A stretch of DNA of 64,000 bases from Knoellia sp. S7-12 (GCF_040518285.1 NZ_CP155449.1:1178001-1242000), one strand, 5' to 3'; positions 54,878-63,635 are shown, counted from the stretch's first letter. Made by a program: numbers and translations. The notes: a model not told the origin generated them from the sequence alone.

Positions 54878-55285
54878 GTGATCCCAGGAATCAATGGTTG
54901 GGAGTTCATTCTCCTCGCCCTCATCGCGGTCTTCGTCCTTGGTCCCGAACGGTTGCCCGGCTATGCCGCGAAGCTCGCCCAACTCATCAGGAAGGCCCGC
55001 GGCATGGCCGAGGGCGCCAAGGGGCAGCTCAAGGACCAGCTCGGTCCCGAGTACAACGACATCAACTGGCGCCAGTACGACCCGCGTCAGTACGACCCCC
55101 GTCGGATCGTGCGCGAGGCCCTCATCGAGCCCCTCGAGGATGCTGCGTCAGGCCTGAAGTCGAACGGAAACAACCCCGACATGGGTGAGGTCGACGTTCT
55201 CGACGAGGGTGCGCTGCACCTCGGGTCGGACTCGGGCAGCTGGGACCCGCTGCGCCCGACGCCCTACGACGTCGACGCCACCTAG
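54878..55285 (+). CDS. tatB: Twin-arginine translocase subunit TatB
   Basis: 135 residues from GTG 54878 with GAGGAG upstream. A short N-terminal helix (about 8-25) with the conserved LGPERLP hinge, then an amphipathic helix and charged tail, which is the TatB layout. It belongs to the Tat export receptor. Position after htrA is conserved in mycobacteria; tatA/tatC are not in the window. Confidence 0.88.
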   Translation: MIPGINGWEFILLALIAVFVLGPERLPGYAAKLAQLIRKARGMAEGAKGQLKDQLGPEYNDINWRQYDPRQYDPRRIVREALIEPLEDAASGLKSNGNNPDMGEVDVLDEGALHLGSDSGSWDPLRPTPYDVDAT

Positions 55286-55298
55286 GACTCGAAACTCA

Positions 55299-55373
55299 CG
55301 ACGACCTGGATTGTGCGGTGTGCGCGTTTGCGACGAAGGAGCAACTGAGCGTGCACCGCAATCCAGGTCGTCG
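55299..55373. terminator. Long imperfect hairpin between convergent tatB and mrp
   Basis: CGACGACCTGGATTG (55299-55313) is exactly complementary to CAATCCAGGTCGTCG (55359-55373); after a 2-base bulge the next five pairs (CGGTG/CACCG) also match. The loop carries ACTGAGCGTG. It begins 13 bases after tatB and ends 31 bases before the mrp stop. Confidence 0.7.
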
Positions 55374-55403
55374 AAGAACGCTGGCGACGAAGGTGGTTCG
55401 GCG

Positions 55404-56549
55404 TCAGCGACCCGAGGGCGTGAGGCCGAGGGACCGGCCGGCCAAGCCGCGGGAACGGGTGCCGAGCTCGCGGGCGATGCCGCGCAAGGCCACGGCCGCC
55501 GGAGAGTTTGAGTCGCCGAGGACGATCGGGGTGCCCTGGTCGGAGCCGATGCGCAGCGCCGTGTCGAGCGGGATCTGACCGAGCAGCGGCACCGGCGCGC
55601 CGATGCTGCGGGTGAGCGAGTCCGCGACCGCCTGGCCGCCGCCAGAGCCGAAGATCTCTTGACGCGAACCGTCGGGCAACTCGAGCCACGACATGTTCTC
55701 GATGACACCAGCGACGCGTTGGTGGGTCTGGATCGCAATCGCTCCGGCGCGTTCAGCGACCTCGGCAGCGGCCTGCTGCGGCGTGGTCACGACGAGGATC
55801 TCGGCGCCGGGGATGAGCTGGGCGACCGAGATCGCGATGTCACCGGTGCCCGGCGGCAGGTCGAGGAGGAGGACGTCGAGGTCGCCCCAGAAGACATCGG
55901 CGAGGAACTGCTGGAGGGCCCGGTGGAGCATCGGCCCACGCCACACCACGGGCTGGTTGCCGGGCACGAACATGCCGATCGAGATGACCTTCACCTCGTG
56001 GGCAATGGGCGGCAGGATCATCTCGTCGACCTGGGTGGGTCGCTGCTCGACGCCGAGCATGCGCGGGATGGAGAAGCCATAGATGTCTGCGTCCACCACA
56101 CCGACCTTGAGTCCCTGTTGGGCCAGGGAGGCTGCGAGGTTGGCCGTGATCGACGACTTGCCGACCCCGCCCTTGCCGGATGCCACGGCATAGACCCGGG
56201 TGAGGCTGCCGGGCTTGGCGAAGGGGATCTCCTTCTCGGCCGCACCGCCGCGCAGGTTGGTGCGGAGCTCGGCTCGCTGTTCCTCCGACATGACCCCGAG
56301 GGTGACGTCGACCGCGGTCACCCCGGCCACCTTGAGCAGAGCGTTGGTCGTGTCGTTGGTGAGCGTCTCCTTGAGCGGGCAGCCCGCGATCGTCAGGAGG
56401 ATCGTCACGGCGACGCGACCGGTGTCGTCACACTCCACGGCTTCGACCATGCCGAGCTCAGTGATCGGCTTGCGGATCTCAGGGTCGTTGACGGTGGCGA
56501 GGGCGGCGCGCAGCGCCTCGTCGCTCACAAGTGCAGCGGTGACAGGCAT
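55404..56549 (-). CDS. mrp: Iron-sulphur cluster carrier protein ApbC/Mrp
   Basis: 381 residues. An N-terminal DUF59/MIP18 domain (about 8-90, with the conserved Cys of GCPLKETL) is followed by a P-loop NTPase with the deviant Walker A GKGGVGKS at 125-132 and DADIYGFSIPRMLG. The usual CxxC of many Mrp proteins is replaced by ENMSWLELPDGSRQEIFG, as in actinobacterial orthologues. It transfers Fe-S clusters. Convergent with tatB, as in mycobacteria. Confidence 0.92.
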   Translation of the reverse strand: MPVTAALVSDEALRAALATVNDPEIRKPITELGMVEAVECDDTGRVAVTILLTIAGCPLKETLTNDTTNALLKVAGVTAVDVTLGVMSEEQRAELRTNLRGGAAEKEIPFAKPGSLTRVYAVASGKGGVGKSSITANLAASLAQQGLKVGVVDADIYGFSIPRMLGVEQRPTQVDEMILPPIAHEVKVISIGMFVPGNQPVVWRGPMLHRALQQFLADVFWGDLDVLLLDLPPGTGDIAISVAQLIPGAEILVVTTPQQAAAEVAERAGAIAIQTHQRVAGVIENMSWLELPDGSRQEIFGSGGGQAVADSLTRSIGAPVPLLGQIPLDTALRIGSDQGTPIVLGDSNSPAAVALRGIARELGTRSRGLAGRSLGLTPSGR

Positions 56550-56558
56550 TGCTCCATG

Positions 56559-57143
56559 CTAGGTCGAGCGCTGCGATCTGCCCTCATCGGTCCGGCGCTT
56601 GGGGGTGTCTGACGCGTCACGCTTCTTGGGCTTCGCGGGGCGGCCGATCACAAGCCCTCGCTCCTCCATCTCGTCGAGGAGGTCACGCAGCTCACCGCGC
56701 ACGAAGTCACGGGTCGCGGAGTCGCGCATCGCGATGCGCAGCGCGGCCACCTCGCGGGTGAGGAACTCGGTGTCGGCGAGGTTGCGTTCGTCGCGGTTGC
56801 GGTCCTGCTCGAGCATGACGCGGTCACGGTCGGCCTGTCGGTTCTGCGCGAGCAGGATGAGCGGTGCGGCATACGAGGCCTGCAGGCTGAGCATGAGCGT
56901 GAGAAAGATGAAGGGGTAGTTGTCGAAGCGCCAGTCCTTCGGCGCGGCCAGGTTCCACACGACCCACACGAGCACGAAGAAGGTCATCCCGATGAGGAAG
57001 TAGGCCGTCCCCATGTAGCGGGCGAACTTCTCGGAGAGGACGCCGAAGGCCTCGGAGGTGAGGGCTTCCGGGCGGGTGAGGAACTGGCGGCGCTTCTCGC
57101 GGGGCTGGTCGAGGCGGGGGGCGCGGTCACGACGCTCAGCCAT
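56559..57143 (-). CDS. DUF1003 membrane protein
   Basis: 194 residues. Two transmembrane helices (about 44-66 and 77-98) flank the family stretch KDWRFDNYPFIFLTLMLSLQAS, followed by a coiled-coil C-terminus (AQNRQADRDRVMLEQDRNRDER). Function is unknown. It overlaps the CBS-protein stop by eight bases, so both are cotranscribed. Confidence 0.9.
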   Translation of the reverse strand: MAERRDRAPRLDQPREKRRQFLTRPEALTSEAFGVLSEKFARYMGTAYFLIGMTFFVLVWVVWNLAAPKDWRFDNYPFIFLTLMLSLQASYAAPLILLAQNRQADRDRVMLEQDRNRDERNLADTEFLTREVAALRIAMRDSATRDFVRGELRDLLDEMEERGLVIGRPAKPKKRDASDTPKRRTDEGRSQRST

Positions 57144-58416
57144 GTGACGTCACCTCGTGCCGGTCCTCGCGCCAGTCGTCGGGCAGCAGGTGGTCGAGGA
57201 CGTCGTCCACGGTGACGGCTCCGACGAGCAGGCCGTTCTCGTCCACCACGGGCAACGCGATGAGGTCGTAGGTCGCGAGGAGGCGAGTCACCTGACCGAC
57301 GGTCGCGTCGGTCGTGACCGGCTCGACGTCCTTGTCGAGGATCGTGCCGACGGAGGCGTGCGGTGGCTCACGCAACAGTCGCTGAATGTGGACCATGCCG
57401 AGGAACTTCCCGGTGGGCGTCTCGAGTGGAGGGCGACAGACGAAGACGGTGCACGCCATCGTCGTTGACAGTTCCTGGCGCCGGACCACGGCGAGCGCCT
57501 CGGCGATCGATGCGTCCGGGCCAAGGATGACCGGCTCGGTCGTCATGAGCCCACCCGCGGTGTTCTCGTCATAGGTGAGCAGGCGTCGCAGGTCAGCGGC
57601 CTCGTCGGGCTCCATGAGCTGGAGAAGTACTTCCTGGCGCTCCGTGGGCAGCTCTGCGAGGAGGTCGGCGGCGTCGTCGGGCTCCATGGCCTCGAGGACG
57701 TCGGCGATGCGGTCGTTGCTGAGGCCCGAGATGAGCTCGACCTGCTCGTCCTCGGGCAACTCCTCGAGAACGTCGGCGAGCTGGTCGTCGGCGAGGGCGG
57801 CCGCGACCTCGGCCCGGCGCTTCAAGGGCAGGTCGTGGATGGCCTCGGCGAGGTCGGCCGGCTTGAGGTCCTCGTAGTGCTCGAGCAGCCGGGCGGCGCT
57901 CTGCTCGTCGGAGGTGTCACGCAGTCCGGTGACATCCTCCACCGGCACGACGAACGTCTCACCGCGTCGTCGCCCGAGCCGCGAGAGCGAACTGCGGTTG
58001 GAGGTGCGACGGACGAAGACACGCGTCACCGACCAGCTGCGCGCGTGGTTCTGCTCGAGACCGATGTCCTCGACGGATGCTTCAACGTCTTCGCCGTGCT
58101 CGTCGCGAACCCGCACGTTGCGCTCAATGAGTTCGGCGAGGACGAGCGTCTCGTTGGGGCGCTGCTCGAACCGCCGCATGTTGACGAGGCCGGTCGTGAT
58201 GACCTGGCCACCGTCGACGGAGGTCACGCGCGTCATGGGAAGGAAGACCCGGCGGCGGCCGGGCACCTCGACGACGAGGCCGATGACTCGCGGTCTGGCC
58301 CGCTGCACACTGAAGGTCAGGACGACGTCCCGAACGCGACCGACCGGGTCGCCCAAGGGGTCGAACACGGCCAGCTCGGCCAGACGGCCAACGAAGACGC
58401 GGGTGCTCGTGCTCAC
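57136..58416 (-). CDS. Magnesium transporter MgtE N-terminal/CBS-domain protein (Rv1232c-like)
   Basis: 426 residues if started at GTG 58416, before STRVFVGRLAEL; an earlier ATG at 58440 is possible. A PRC-barrel-like N-terminus (about 10-150) is followed by MgtE N-type helical repeats (ELPEDEQVELISGLSNDRIA; LEAMEPDDAADLLAELP) and two CBS domains (LMTTEPVILGP; VEPVTTDATVGQ). No transmembrane channel is present, so it is a cytosolic sensor-like paralogue of MgtE, not a channel. Confidence 0.88.
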   Translation of the reverse strand: MSTSTRVFVGRLAELAVFDPLGDPVGRVRDVVLTFSVQRARPRVIGLVVEVPGRRRVFLPMTRVTSVDGGQVITTGLVNMRRFEQRPNETLVLAELIERNVRVRDEHGEDVEASVEDIGLEQNHARSWSVTRVFVRRTSNRSSLSRLGRRRGETFVVPVEDVTGLRDTSDEQSAARLLEHYEDLKPADLAEAIHDLPLKRRAEVAAALADDQLADVLEELPEDEQVELISGLSNDRIADVLEAMEPDDAADLLAELPTERQEVLLQLMEPDEAADLRRLLTYDENTAGGLMTTEPVILGPDASIAEALAVVRRQELSTTMACTVFVCRPPLETPTGKFLGMVHIQRLLREPPHASVGTILDKDVEPVTTDATVGQVTRLLATYDLIALPVVDENGLLVGAVTVDDVLDHLLPDDWREDRHEVTSHG

Positions 58417-58499
58417 GACTGACAGGTTAGTCGCGTCCACCCCTCACCAGAGCCACGGTCGCGTCAGCGCGCCGTTGCCCCAACACCACAGGTGCAGAG

Positions 58500-59030
58500 T
58501 CAGCCGCGTCCGCGCCAGTGCCACGGGCGCCAGCGTGCCGTCGCGCCGCGCGCAGGGGCGACGGTCACGCGACCGGAGTCGGCGGCATACCCTCCTGGCC
58601 CTTCATCGGGTATGCCGTGCGGCGTGAGGACGTGGATCGTCGCACCTTCGCGCCACCGGGCAAGGACGTCGCCGGTCGCGTTGAGCCGGTTGGCACGCAG
58701 GACTTCGGCGGGACCGTCCCACTCAGGTGTCGTCGGGTCGATGGCCCGCGCGGTCGCCTTGAGCCGCAGGAGGCGAGCGCCGGTGTCCTTGCTGCGCAGG
58801 ATGACCGTCACCTCGTCGGGGAGCTGCGGCAGGGTCTGCTCGCCGGAGCCGGAGACGACGTATACCGCAGGGCCGGCGCCGCGCGGGTCCTCGTCGTCGT
58901 GCCACACGAACCACACGGCGTGGGTGCCGCCGTCCGGGACCTCGATCCACAGCACGCCGGACTTGGTCGCGGCCTCGGCGAGCAGGCGTGTGACATTGAT
59001 GGAGGACGAGGCGTTCGGCGAGCCGCTCAC
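58500..59030 (-). CDS. Conserved actinobacterial protein of unknown function
   Basis: 176 residues, soluble, mostly beta: [57 protein letters not shown]. The arrangement recalls a pyridoxamine-phosphate-oxidase-like split barrel, but no motif proves it. Two GGCATAC-type words fall inside it. It is transcribed alone, divergent from the malyl-CoA lyase gene. Confidence 0.65.
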   Translation of the reverse strand: MSGSPNASSSINVTRLLAEAATKSGVLWIEVPDGGTHAVWFVWHDDEDPRGAGPAVYVVSGSGEQTLPQLPDEVTVILRSKDTGARLLRLKATARAIDPTTPEWDGPAEVLRANRLNATGDVLARWREGATIHVLTPHGIPDEGPGGYAADSGRVTVAPARGATARWRPWHWRGRG

Positions 59031-59084
59031 GGCGTGAACTGTCTCATAACGCCCTGCCCGTGCGCACTGCTAGCGTCCGGCAAC

Positions 59085-60185
59085 ATGCGCTCACCCAAGG
59101 ACTTCTTTGGCCCCCTCGCGGTTGGTGCCCCGGCACCCGTTCGTGAGGTCCCGGCCCTCCCCAGTCGGATGATCCACTTCTTTGACCCCAGCAACGAGAA
59201 GATGGCCGCCAAGGTCCCCGGGATGGTCGGCACGGTCGACGTGCTCCTCGGCAACCTCGAGGATGCCGTCAAGGCCGATCGCAAGGAAGCCGCTCGTCAG
59301 GGCCTGGTCGACATCGCGAAGGTGACCGACTTCGGTGACAGCACCCAACTCTGGACGCGCATCAACAGCCTCGACAGTCCGTGGGTGCTCGACGACCTCG
59401 TCACCCTCGTCACCGAGATCGGCGACAAGCTCGACGTCATCATGGTGCCCAAGGTGCAGGGGCCCGAGGACATCCACTACGTGGACCGGATCCTTGCGCA
59501 GCTCGAGGCCCGCGCCGGTCTGAAGCGCCCGATCCTCGTCCACGCGATCCTCGAGACGGCTCGCGGCATGGCCAACGTCGAGGAGATCGCCGGTGCGTCA
59601 CCGCGCATGCAGGGCATCAGCCTGGGCCCGGCCGACCTCGCCGCAGACCGCCGGATGAAGACCACGCGGGTCGGTGGCGGACACCCCGGCTACCTCGTTC
59701 GTCAGGACCCGGCCAAGGACCTTGGCGAGGGCGTTGACCCGATCACCGCGGAGCGCACGACCTACCAGCAGGACCTCTGGCACTACACGATCGCCCGCAT
59801 GGTTGATGCCTGTGCGATGCACGGGATCTTCCCCTACTACGGCCCCTTCGGTGACATCAAGGACGTCGTCGCGTGTGAGGACCAGTTCCGCAATGCCTTC
59901 CTGCTCGGCTGCGTCGGTACGTGGACCCTGCACCCCGTCCAGATCGACATCGCCAAGCGCGTCTTCAGCCCGTCGGCAGAGGACGTCGCCCACGCGCGGC
60001 GCGTCAAGGACGCCATGGGCGACGGCACCGGCGCGGTCATGCTCGACGGCAAGATGGAGGACGACGCCTCGCTCAAGCAGTGCCTCGTCATCCTCGAGCT
60101 CGCCGAGCGCCTTGGCGCGGGTGACCCCGAACTGGCTTCCCTGTATGCCTTGGACGCACCGTCCGTGGAAGGTGAGGGTTCCTGA
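59085..60185 (+). CDS. L-malyl-CoA/beta-methylmalyl-CoA lyase-like protein (HpcH/HpaI family)
   Basis: 366 residues from ATG 59085. CitE/HpcH barrel motifs: [15 protein letters not shown] (metal Asp/Glu), [33 protein letters not shown], and a long C-terminal region typical of the larger malyl-CoA lyases. It cleaves malyl-CoA to glyoxylate and acetyl-CoA or the methyl analogue. Its stop overlaps the next start (TGATG). Confidence 0.88.
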   Translation: MRSPKDFFGPLAVGAPAPVREVPALPSRMIHFFDPSNEKMAAKVPGMVGTVDVLLGNLEDAVKADRKEAARQGLVDIAKVTDFGDSTQLWTRINSLDSPWVLDDLVTLVTEIGDKLDVIMVPKVQGPEDIHYVDRILAQLEARAGLKRPILVHAILETARGMANVEEIAGASPRMQGISLGPADLAADRRMKTTRVGGGHPGYLVRQDPAKDLGEGVDPITAERTTYQQDLWHYTIARMVDACAMHGIFPYYGPFGDIKDVVACEDQFRNAFLLGCVGTWTLHPVQIDIAKRVFSPSAEDVAHARRVKDAMGDGTGAVMLDGKMEDDASLKQCLVILELAERLGAGDPELASLYALDAPSVEGEGS

Positions 60186-61054
60186 TGGGCGAGCAGGCGG
60201 CATACACGCCTCGTCGATCGGTGCTCTACATGCCGAGTTCGAACGAGCGCGCGCTCGAGAAGGCCAAGTCGCTGCCCGTCGACGGGCTCATCCTCGACCT
60301 TGAGGACGCCGTCGGTCCCGACCACAAGGACGCGGCGCGCGACAACGCCTGTGCCGCAGCGGCGTCGGGGGACTACGGCCAGCGTGAGGTGACGATCCGG
60401 ATCAACGGCATCGGCACCCAGTGGCACGAGGCCGACCTTGCGGCGGCCGCTGCTGCGGGACCCGCCGGCGTGGTCGTGCCCAAGGTCGGTTCGGCCGACG
60501 AGGTGCGTTCGCTCGTGGCCGGCCTCGAGGCGGCAGGCGCTCCCGAGCACACCAAGCTCTGGGCGATGATCGAGACGCCCGAGGCTGTCTTCAACGTCCG
60601 TGAGATTGCCGCAGCCTCACCGCGGCTCGCGGTTCTCGTCATGGGAACCAACGACCTCGTCAAGGAGCTGCACGCCGACCATGTCCCGGGTCGTGGGCCG
60701 CTCCTCACCTCGCTGCAGCTGTCGTTGCTGGCCGCGCGCGAGTCAGGCATTGCCATCCTCGACGGCGTCTACAACGACGTGAAGAACGCTGAGGGCTTCG
60801 AGGCAGAGTGCCTTCAGGGCCGCGACTTCGGCTTCGACGGCAAGACCCTGATCCACCCGGGCCAGGTCGAACCGTGTAACGCCATCTTCGCTCCGAGCGA
60901 GGACGCCGTGGCTGACGCTCGCGGCATTCTCGAGGCGTGGGAGGCGGGCGCCGGGAGTGGCGTTGTCACGCACAACGGCCGGATGGTCGAGAACCTCCAT
61001 GTCGACATTGCGCGTCGGATCCTGACTATTCACGACGTGATCTCCAGCCGCTAG
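60185..61054 (+). CDS. CitE-like CoA ester lyase (possible malyl-CoA thioesterase)
   Basis: 289 residues, smaller paralogue of the preceding lyase: RSVLYMPSSNERALEKAK, LILDLEDAVGPDHKDAAR, MIETPEAVFNVREIAA, VMGTNDLVKELHAD. Short CitE-like proteins next to malyl-CoA lyase often act as (3S)-malyl-CoA thioesterases in the ethylmalonyl-CoA pathway. Both genes form one transcript. Specific activity is inferred from the neighbourhood. Confidence 0.85.
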   Translation: MGEQAAYTPRRSVLYMPSSNERALEKAKSLPVDGLILDLEDAVGPDHKDAARDNACAAAASGDYGQREVTIRINGIGTQWHEADLAAAAAAGPAGVVVPKVGSADEVRSLVAGLEAAGAPEHTKLWAMIETPEAVFNVREIAAASPRLAVLVMGTNDLVKELHADHVPGRGPLLTSLQLSLLAARESGIAILDGVYNDVKNAEGFEAECLQGRDFGFDGKTLIHPGQVEPCNAIFAPSEDAVADARGILEAWEAGAGSGVVTHNGRMVENLHVDIARRILTIHDVISSR

Positions 61055-61072
61055 GGTTCGCTCAGAAGTTCA

Positions 61073-61861
61073 TTGCTTGCCCACGCAACCTGGGAGCGCT
61101 CTGGCGCGTCTGTACGGATACATGGGGAACACCAGACGAAGGGCAGGGGCGTCATCGACACCAACGGACACGGGATCAGCCGCAGAGCGGCTGTCGCGGC
61201 CGCCGTGGGAGCAGGTGCTTTCGGGGTCGCGGGCATCGTGGCCTCGCCGGCACACGCGGCCACTCGGACACTCGAGCGGGGCCACACGGGCGCGGATGTC
61301 CTGGCACTGCAGAAGCGTCTGACCCTGCTCAAGTACTGGTGTGGGACACCCGATGGGAAGTTCGGGCACCTGACCCAACAGGCGGTCTGGGCGCTCCAGA
61401 AGGTCGGCGGGGTCAGCCGCACCGGCAAGGTCGGGGCCGTCGAACGCAGCCTGCTCAGCCGAGGCACCCGCACGCAGCCTCGTTCGACGAGCGGGAACGT
61501 GCTCGAGGTCGACATCAAGCGGCAGTTGCTCTTTGTCATCAACAATGGCGCGCTGCTCTACACGCTCAACACCAGCACCGGGAGTGGTGAGCGCTACTAC
61601 TCGGGTGGCTCCTGGAAGACCGCTCGCACGCCCACCGGTAGCTACTCGATCTGGTACCGGTGGCCCAACGGCTGGCAGAACGGGTCGCTCGGCGCCATGT
61701 GGCGTCCCACCTACTGGAAGGGCGACTACGCGATCCACGGATCTCAGTCCATCCCGCCCTACCCCGCGTCGCACGGATGCTGCCGGGTCAGCACTGCGGC
61801 CCAGGACCTGCTGTGGGCTCAGGGTCGGGTCGCCATCGGTCGCAGGGTCTGGGTCTACTGA
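61073..61861 (+). CDS. Exported L,D-transpeptidase with peptidoglycan-binding domain
   Basis: 262 residues if started at TTG 61073, the only conventional start in frame. The likely signal, SRRAAVAAAVGAGAFG ... SPAHA, with a twin-arginine look, begins only at residue 36, so the real start may be missing or shifted. A peptidoglycan-binding domain (GHTGADVLALQKRL) precedes the YkuD-type catalytic domain ending SHGCCRVS, where the Cys is the nucleophile. It probably makes 3-3 cross-links. Confidence 0.82.
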   Translation: MLAHATWERSGASVRIHGEHQTKGRGVIDTNGHGISRRAAVAAAVGAGAFGVAGIVASPAHAATRTLERGHTGADVLALQKRLTLLKYWCGTPDGKFGHLTQQAVWALQKVGGVSRTGKVGAVERSLLSRGTRTQPRSTSGNVLEVDIKRQLLFVINNGALLYTLNTSTGSGERYYSGGSWKTARTPTGSYSIWYRWPNGWQNGSLGAMWRPTYWKGDYAIHGSQSIPPYPASHGCCRVSTAAQDLLWAQGRVAIGRRVWVY

Positions 61862-61891
61862 CTCTCGCGTTCTCTGCGCGTGAACGCACCT

Positions 61892-61926
61892 GCTCTCGGC
61901 TCGCTGATGGTCAGCGAGCCGAGAGC
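61892..61926 (+). terminator. Strong hairpin terminator after the L,D-transpeptidase gene
   Basis: GCTCTCGGCTCGCTGA (61892-61907) pairs perfectly with TCAGCGAGCCGAGAGC (61911-61926), 16 bp with a 3-base loop. Confidence 0.88.
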
Positions 61927-62166
61927 ATCTCTGTCTAGCGTCGGTGGCGTTTTCGATCGGCACCTGGCTTAACCGGTGCAATCTTCGGTGGTGCCGGGGC
62001 ACCACCCCCTCACCTCGAGGTCCGGGACGGCGGGTTTGTCCGGGGCGGCTATGCGCCAGCACCACTGTGGTGCAGCGGTTCCAACGACGTGGTGATCCTC
62101 GAGATGGAGCAGATGGGTCGCACCGTCGAGTTGCGCGGCGAGCCCGACCTCGGTTGAGACAACCTC

Positions 62167-62218
62167 CGTTGCGTCTGCGTCAATGGTGGCCAGAACCACC
62201 GAATCCGCAGACGCAACG
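62167..62218. repeat. REP-like hairpin element, copy 3 (intergenic)
   Basis: CGTTGCGTCTGCG (62167-62179) pairs with CGCAGACGCAACG (62206-62218). The core span GCGTCTGCG to CGCAGACGC is 44 bases, and the spacer has its own stem GGTGG/CCACC. It shares spacer words with copy 1 and about 21 bases of one end with copy 2. Confidence 0.78.
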
Positions 62219-62224
62219 ACGGCG

Positions 62225-63076
62225 TCACCAGCTGTTTCCCGCCGCCAGGGCAGCCGCATCCCCGAAGAGCAGATCTGCATCGACGTCGAGGCCGCGCCGT
62301 GTGAACCAGTCGCACATCGTGCGGATGTCACGCTCGAGGAACTCGAACCCGTGTGGGTTGCCGACGACGTCCACGATCTGCGGCCAGTCGATGACGACGA
62401 GGCGGTCCTCATGGACGAGGACGTTGTAGGGCGAGAGGTCGCCGTGTGCCCAACCCTCCTCGGCGAGCGTCAGCACCACACCACGGAACTCCTCGAACAG
62501 CTGGCCCAGGAGTTTCGGCGACGGTTTGGTCTGGACAAGCCGTGGGGCCGCGGTGCGACCGTCGCCGATGAACTCCATGAGCATCTCGGCCTCGTTCAAC
62601 TGCACGGGGTAGGGCACCGGGAGTCCGAGCTCCCAGAGTCGACCCAGTGCATCGAACTCGGCCGCCGCCCACTGGCCCGCGATCATCGCGCGCCCGAACT
62701 CGGTGCGACGAGCCATCGCTCGCATCTCGCGGCTCTTGCGGACGCGACGGCCCTCGAGGTAGCCGCTGTCACGGTGGAAGAGCCGGTTCTCGCTTCCGCG
62801 ATACCGCTTCGCAGCCAGGATGGACTGGGTGGGCGGTTCGGCAGATCCGTCGGGCACCCAACGGCGGAGGAGGTGGACATCGGCCTCTTTGCCGGTCTTG
62901 AGGACGCCGAGGTCCTCCTCGACGGCGCCGAGGGCGGTGATGACCCAGTCGGGTCGGGGCGTGGGGCCGTGCATTGCGCCGTCCCAGGAGGACCAGCGCT
63001 CTCCCTCGGGCGGGGCGTCGGGGGAGCTGTCAGCGGCGAAGAGGGGTGATTCGGTGGAACTGTTGTGCAAAGACAT
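62225..63076 (-). CDS. RIO1-like serine/threonine protein kinase
   Basis: 283 residues. RIO landmarks: LKTGKEADVHLLR (P-loop-like region), AKRYRGSENRLFHRD, catalytic HGDLSPYNVLV, and metal-binding VVIDWPQIVD. Bacterial RIO-like proteins are rarely characterised; substrate unknown. GGAG precedes the ATG. Its 3' end abuts a REP-like element. Confidence 0.87.
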   Translation of the reverse strand: MSLHNSSTESPLFAADSSPDAPPEGERWSSWDGAMHGPTPRPDWVITALGAVEEDLGVLKTGKEADVHLLRRWVPDGSAEPPTQSILAAKRYRGSENRLFHRDSGYLEGRRVRKSREMRAMARRTEFGRAMIAGQWAAAEFDALGRLWELGLPVPYPVQLNEAEMLMEFIGDGRTAAPRLVQTKPSPKLLGQLFEEFRGVVLTLAEEGWAHGDLSPYNVLVHEDRLVVIDWPQIVDVVGNPHGFEFLERDIRTMCDWFTRRGLDVDADLLFGDAAALAAGNSW

Positions 63077-63222
63077 GGTGGGACTCCGTGTGAAGAAGGT
63101 GCAGGGCGCGGGAACGGCCCAGGACAGTCGTGGACATGTCGTGCCTCCTTGGAGTCAAAGCAGGGCATGGGGTATGCCGTGCGGTTGACACTCAGCGTGG
63201 CACCCTGCCGCTCCCCGCGCCA

Positions 63223-63289
63223 CCGACTTTTTTTGCGCAATCCGTCGTCACTCGCTGCGCTCCCTCCGACGTCTTCTGCAAAAAGTCGG
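63223..63289. repeat. Inverted repeat with T/A-rich stem
   Basis: CCGAC-T7-GC (63223-63236) faces GC-A5-GTCGG (63278-63289), giving 12 pairs with two unmatched T. The loop contains CACTCGCTGCGCTCC, related in reverse complement to the loop of the 51,360 repeat. Confidence 0.55.
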
Positions 63290-63415
63290 CCTGAGGACGC
63301 TCCTGGAAACCCAGCCGACGCGACCGGCTCGGCGAGCGCGGGCCAGGCGATCCGACAGTCGCGCGCGGATCGTCACGCGCACAGGGTCGAAGCAGTCCAC
63401 TTGCGCGGACGACAT

Positions 63416-63500
63416 ACCGGCGGACTATCAGCCTGGGTCGGGCAGTGGCCCACTGAGCGTGAGTCGGCTCCCTACACCGATGAGGTGATAGTCCGCCGGT
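63416..63500. repeat. 15-bp perfect inverted repeat with 55-base loop
   Basis: ACCGGCGGACTATCA (63416-63430) and TGATAGTCCGCCGGT (63486-63500) are exact reverse complements. Inside is a second small palindrome, CAGTGGCCCACTG, and the word ACTGAGCGTG, also present in the loop at 55,340. Confidence 0.65.
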
Positions 63501-63635
63501 CGACCGGCGAAATCCGGGCTGCCCCGCAGGAGTTGTGAGGTGGGGGGACTCACACAGTCAGGCGGTGGGCCGGGAGGTGAGCGGACGGCATACTCAAATG
63601 GTCTTCCACACCCACGACGAAGGTGGCTCACACGC

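Larger units (their letters stand above)
61862..62224. other. Intergenic region: terminator plus REP-like element
   Basis: Contains the hairpin at 61892-61926, then an open frame of 72 codons (61939-62154, plus strand, no start codon, no recognised family), then a REP-like copy at 62167-62218. No gene can be supported. Confidence 0.5.
63077..63635. other. Gene-poor region rich in inverted repeats
   Basis: 559 bases with no supportable gene. It holds an imperfect hairpin (63223-63289), a 15-bp perfect inverted repeat spanning 85 bases (63416-63500), and two GGCATAC-type words. It should also contain the promoters of the divergent RIO-kinase and acyl-CoA dehydrogenase genes. Confidence 0.55.

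Noticed and set aside
61939..62154. A 72-codon open frame ending EMEQMGRTVELRGEPDLG
   Set aside because: No start codon in the upstream half, no recognised family, and it sits between a terminator and a REP-like element; retained only as a note on the gap.
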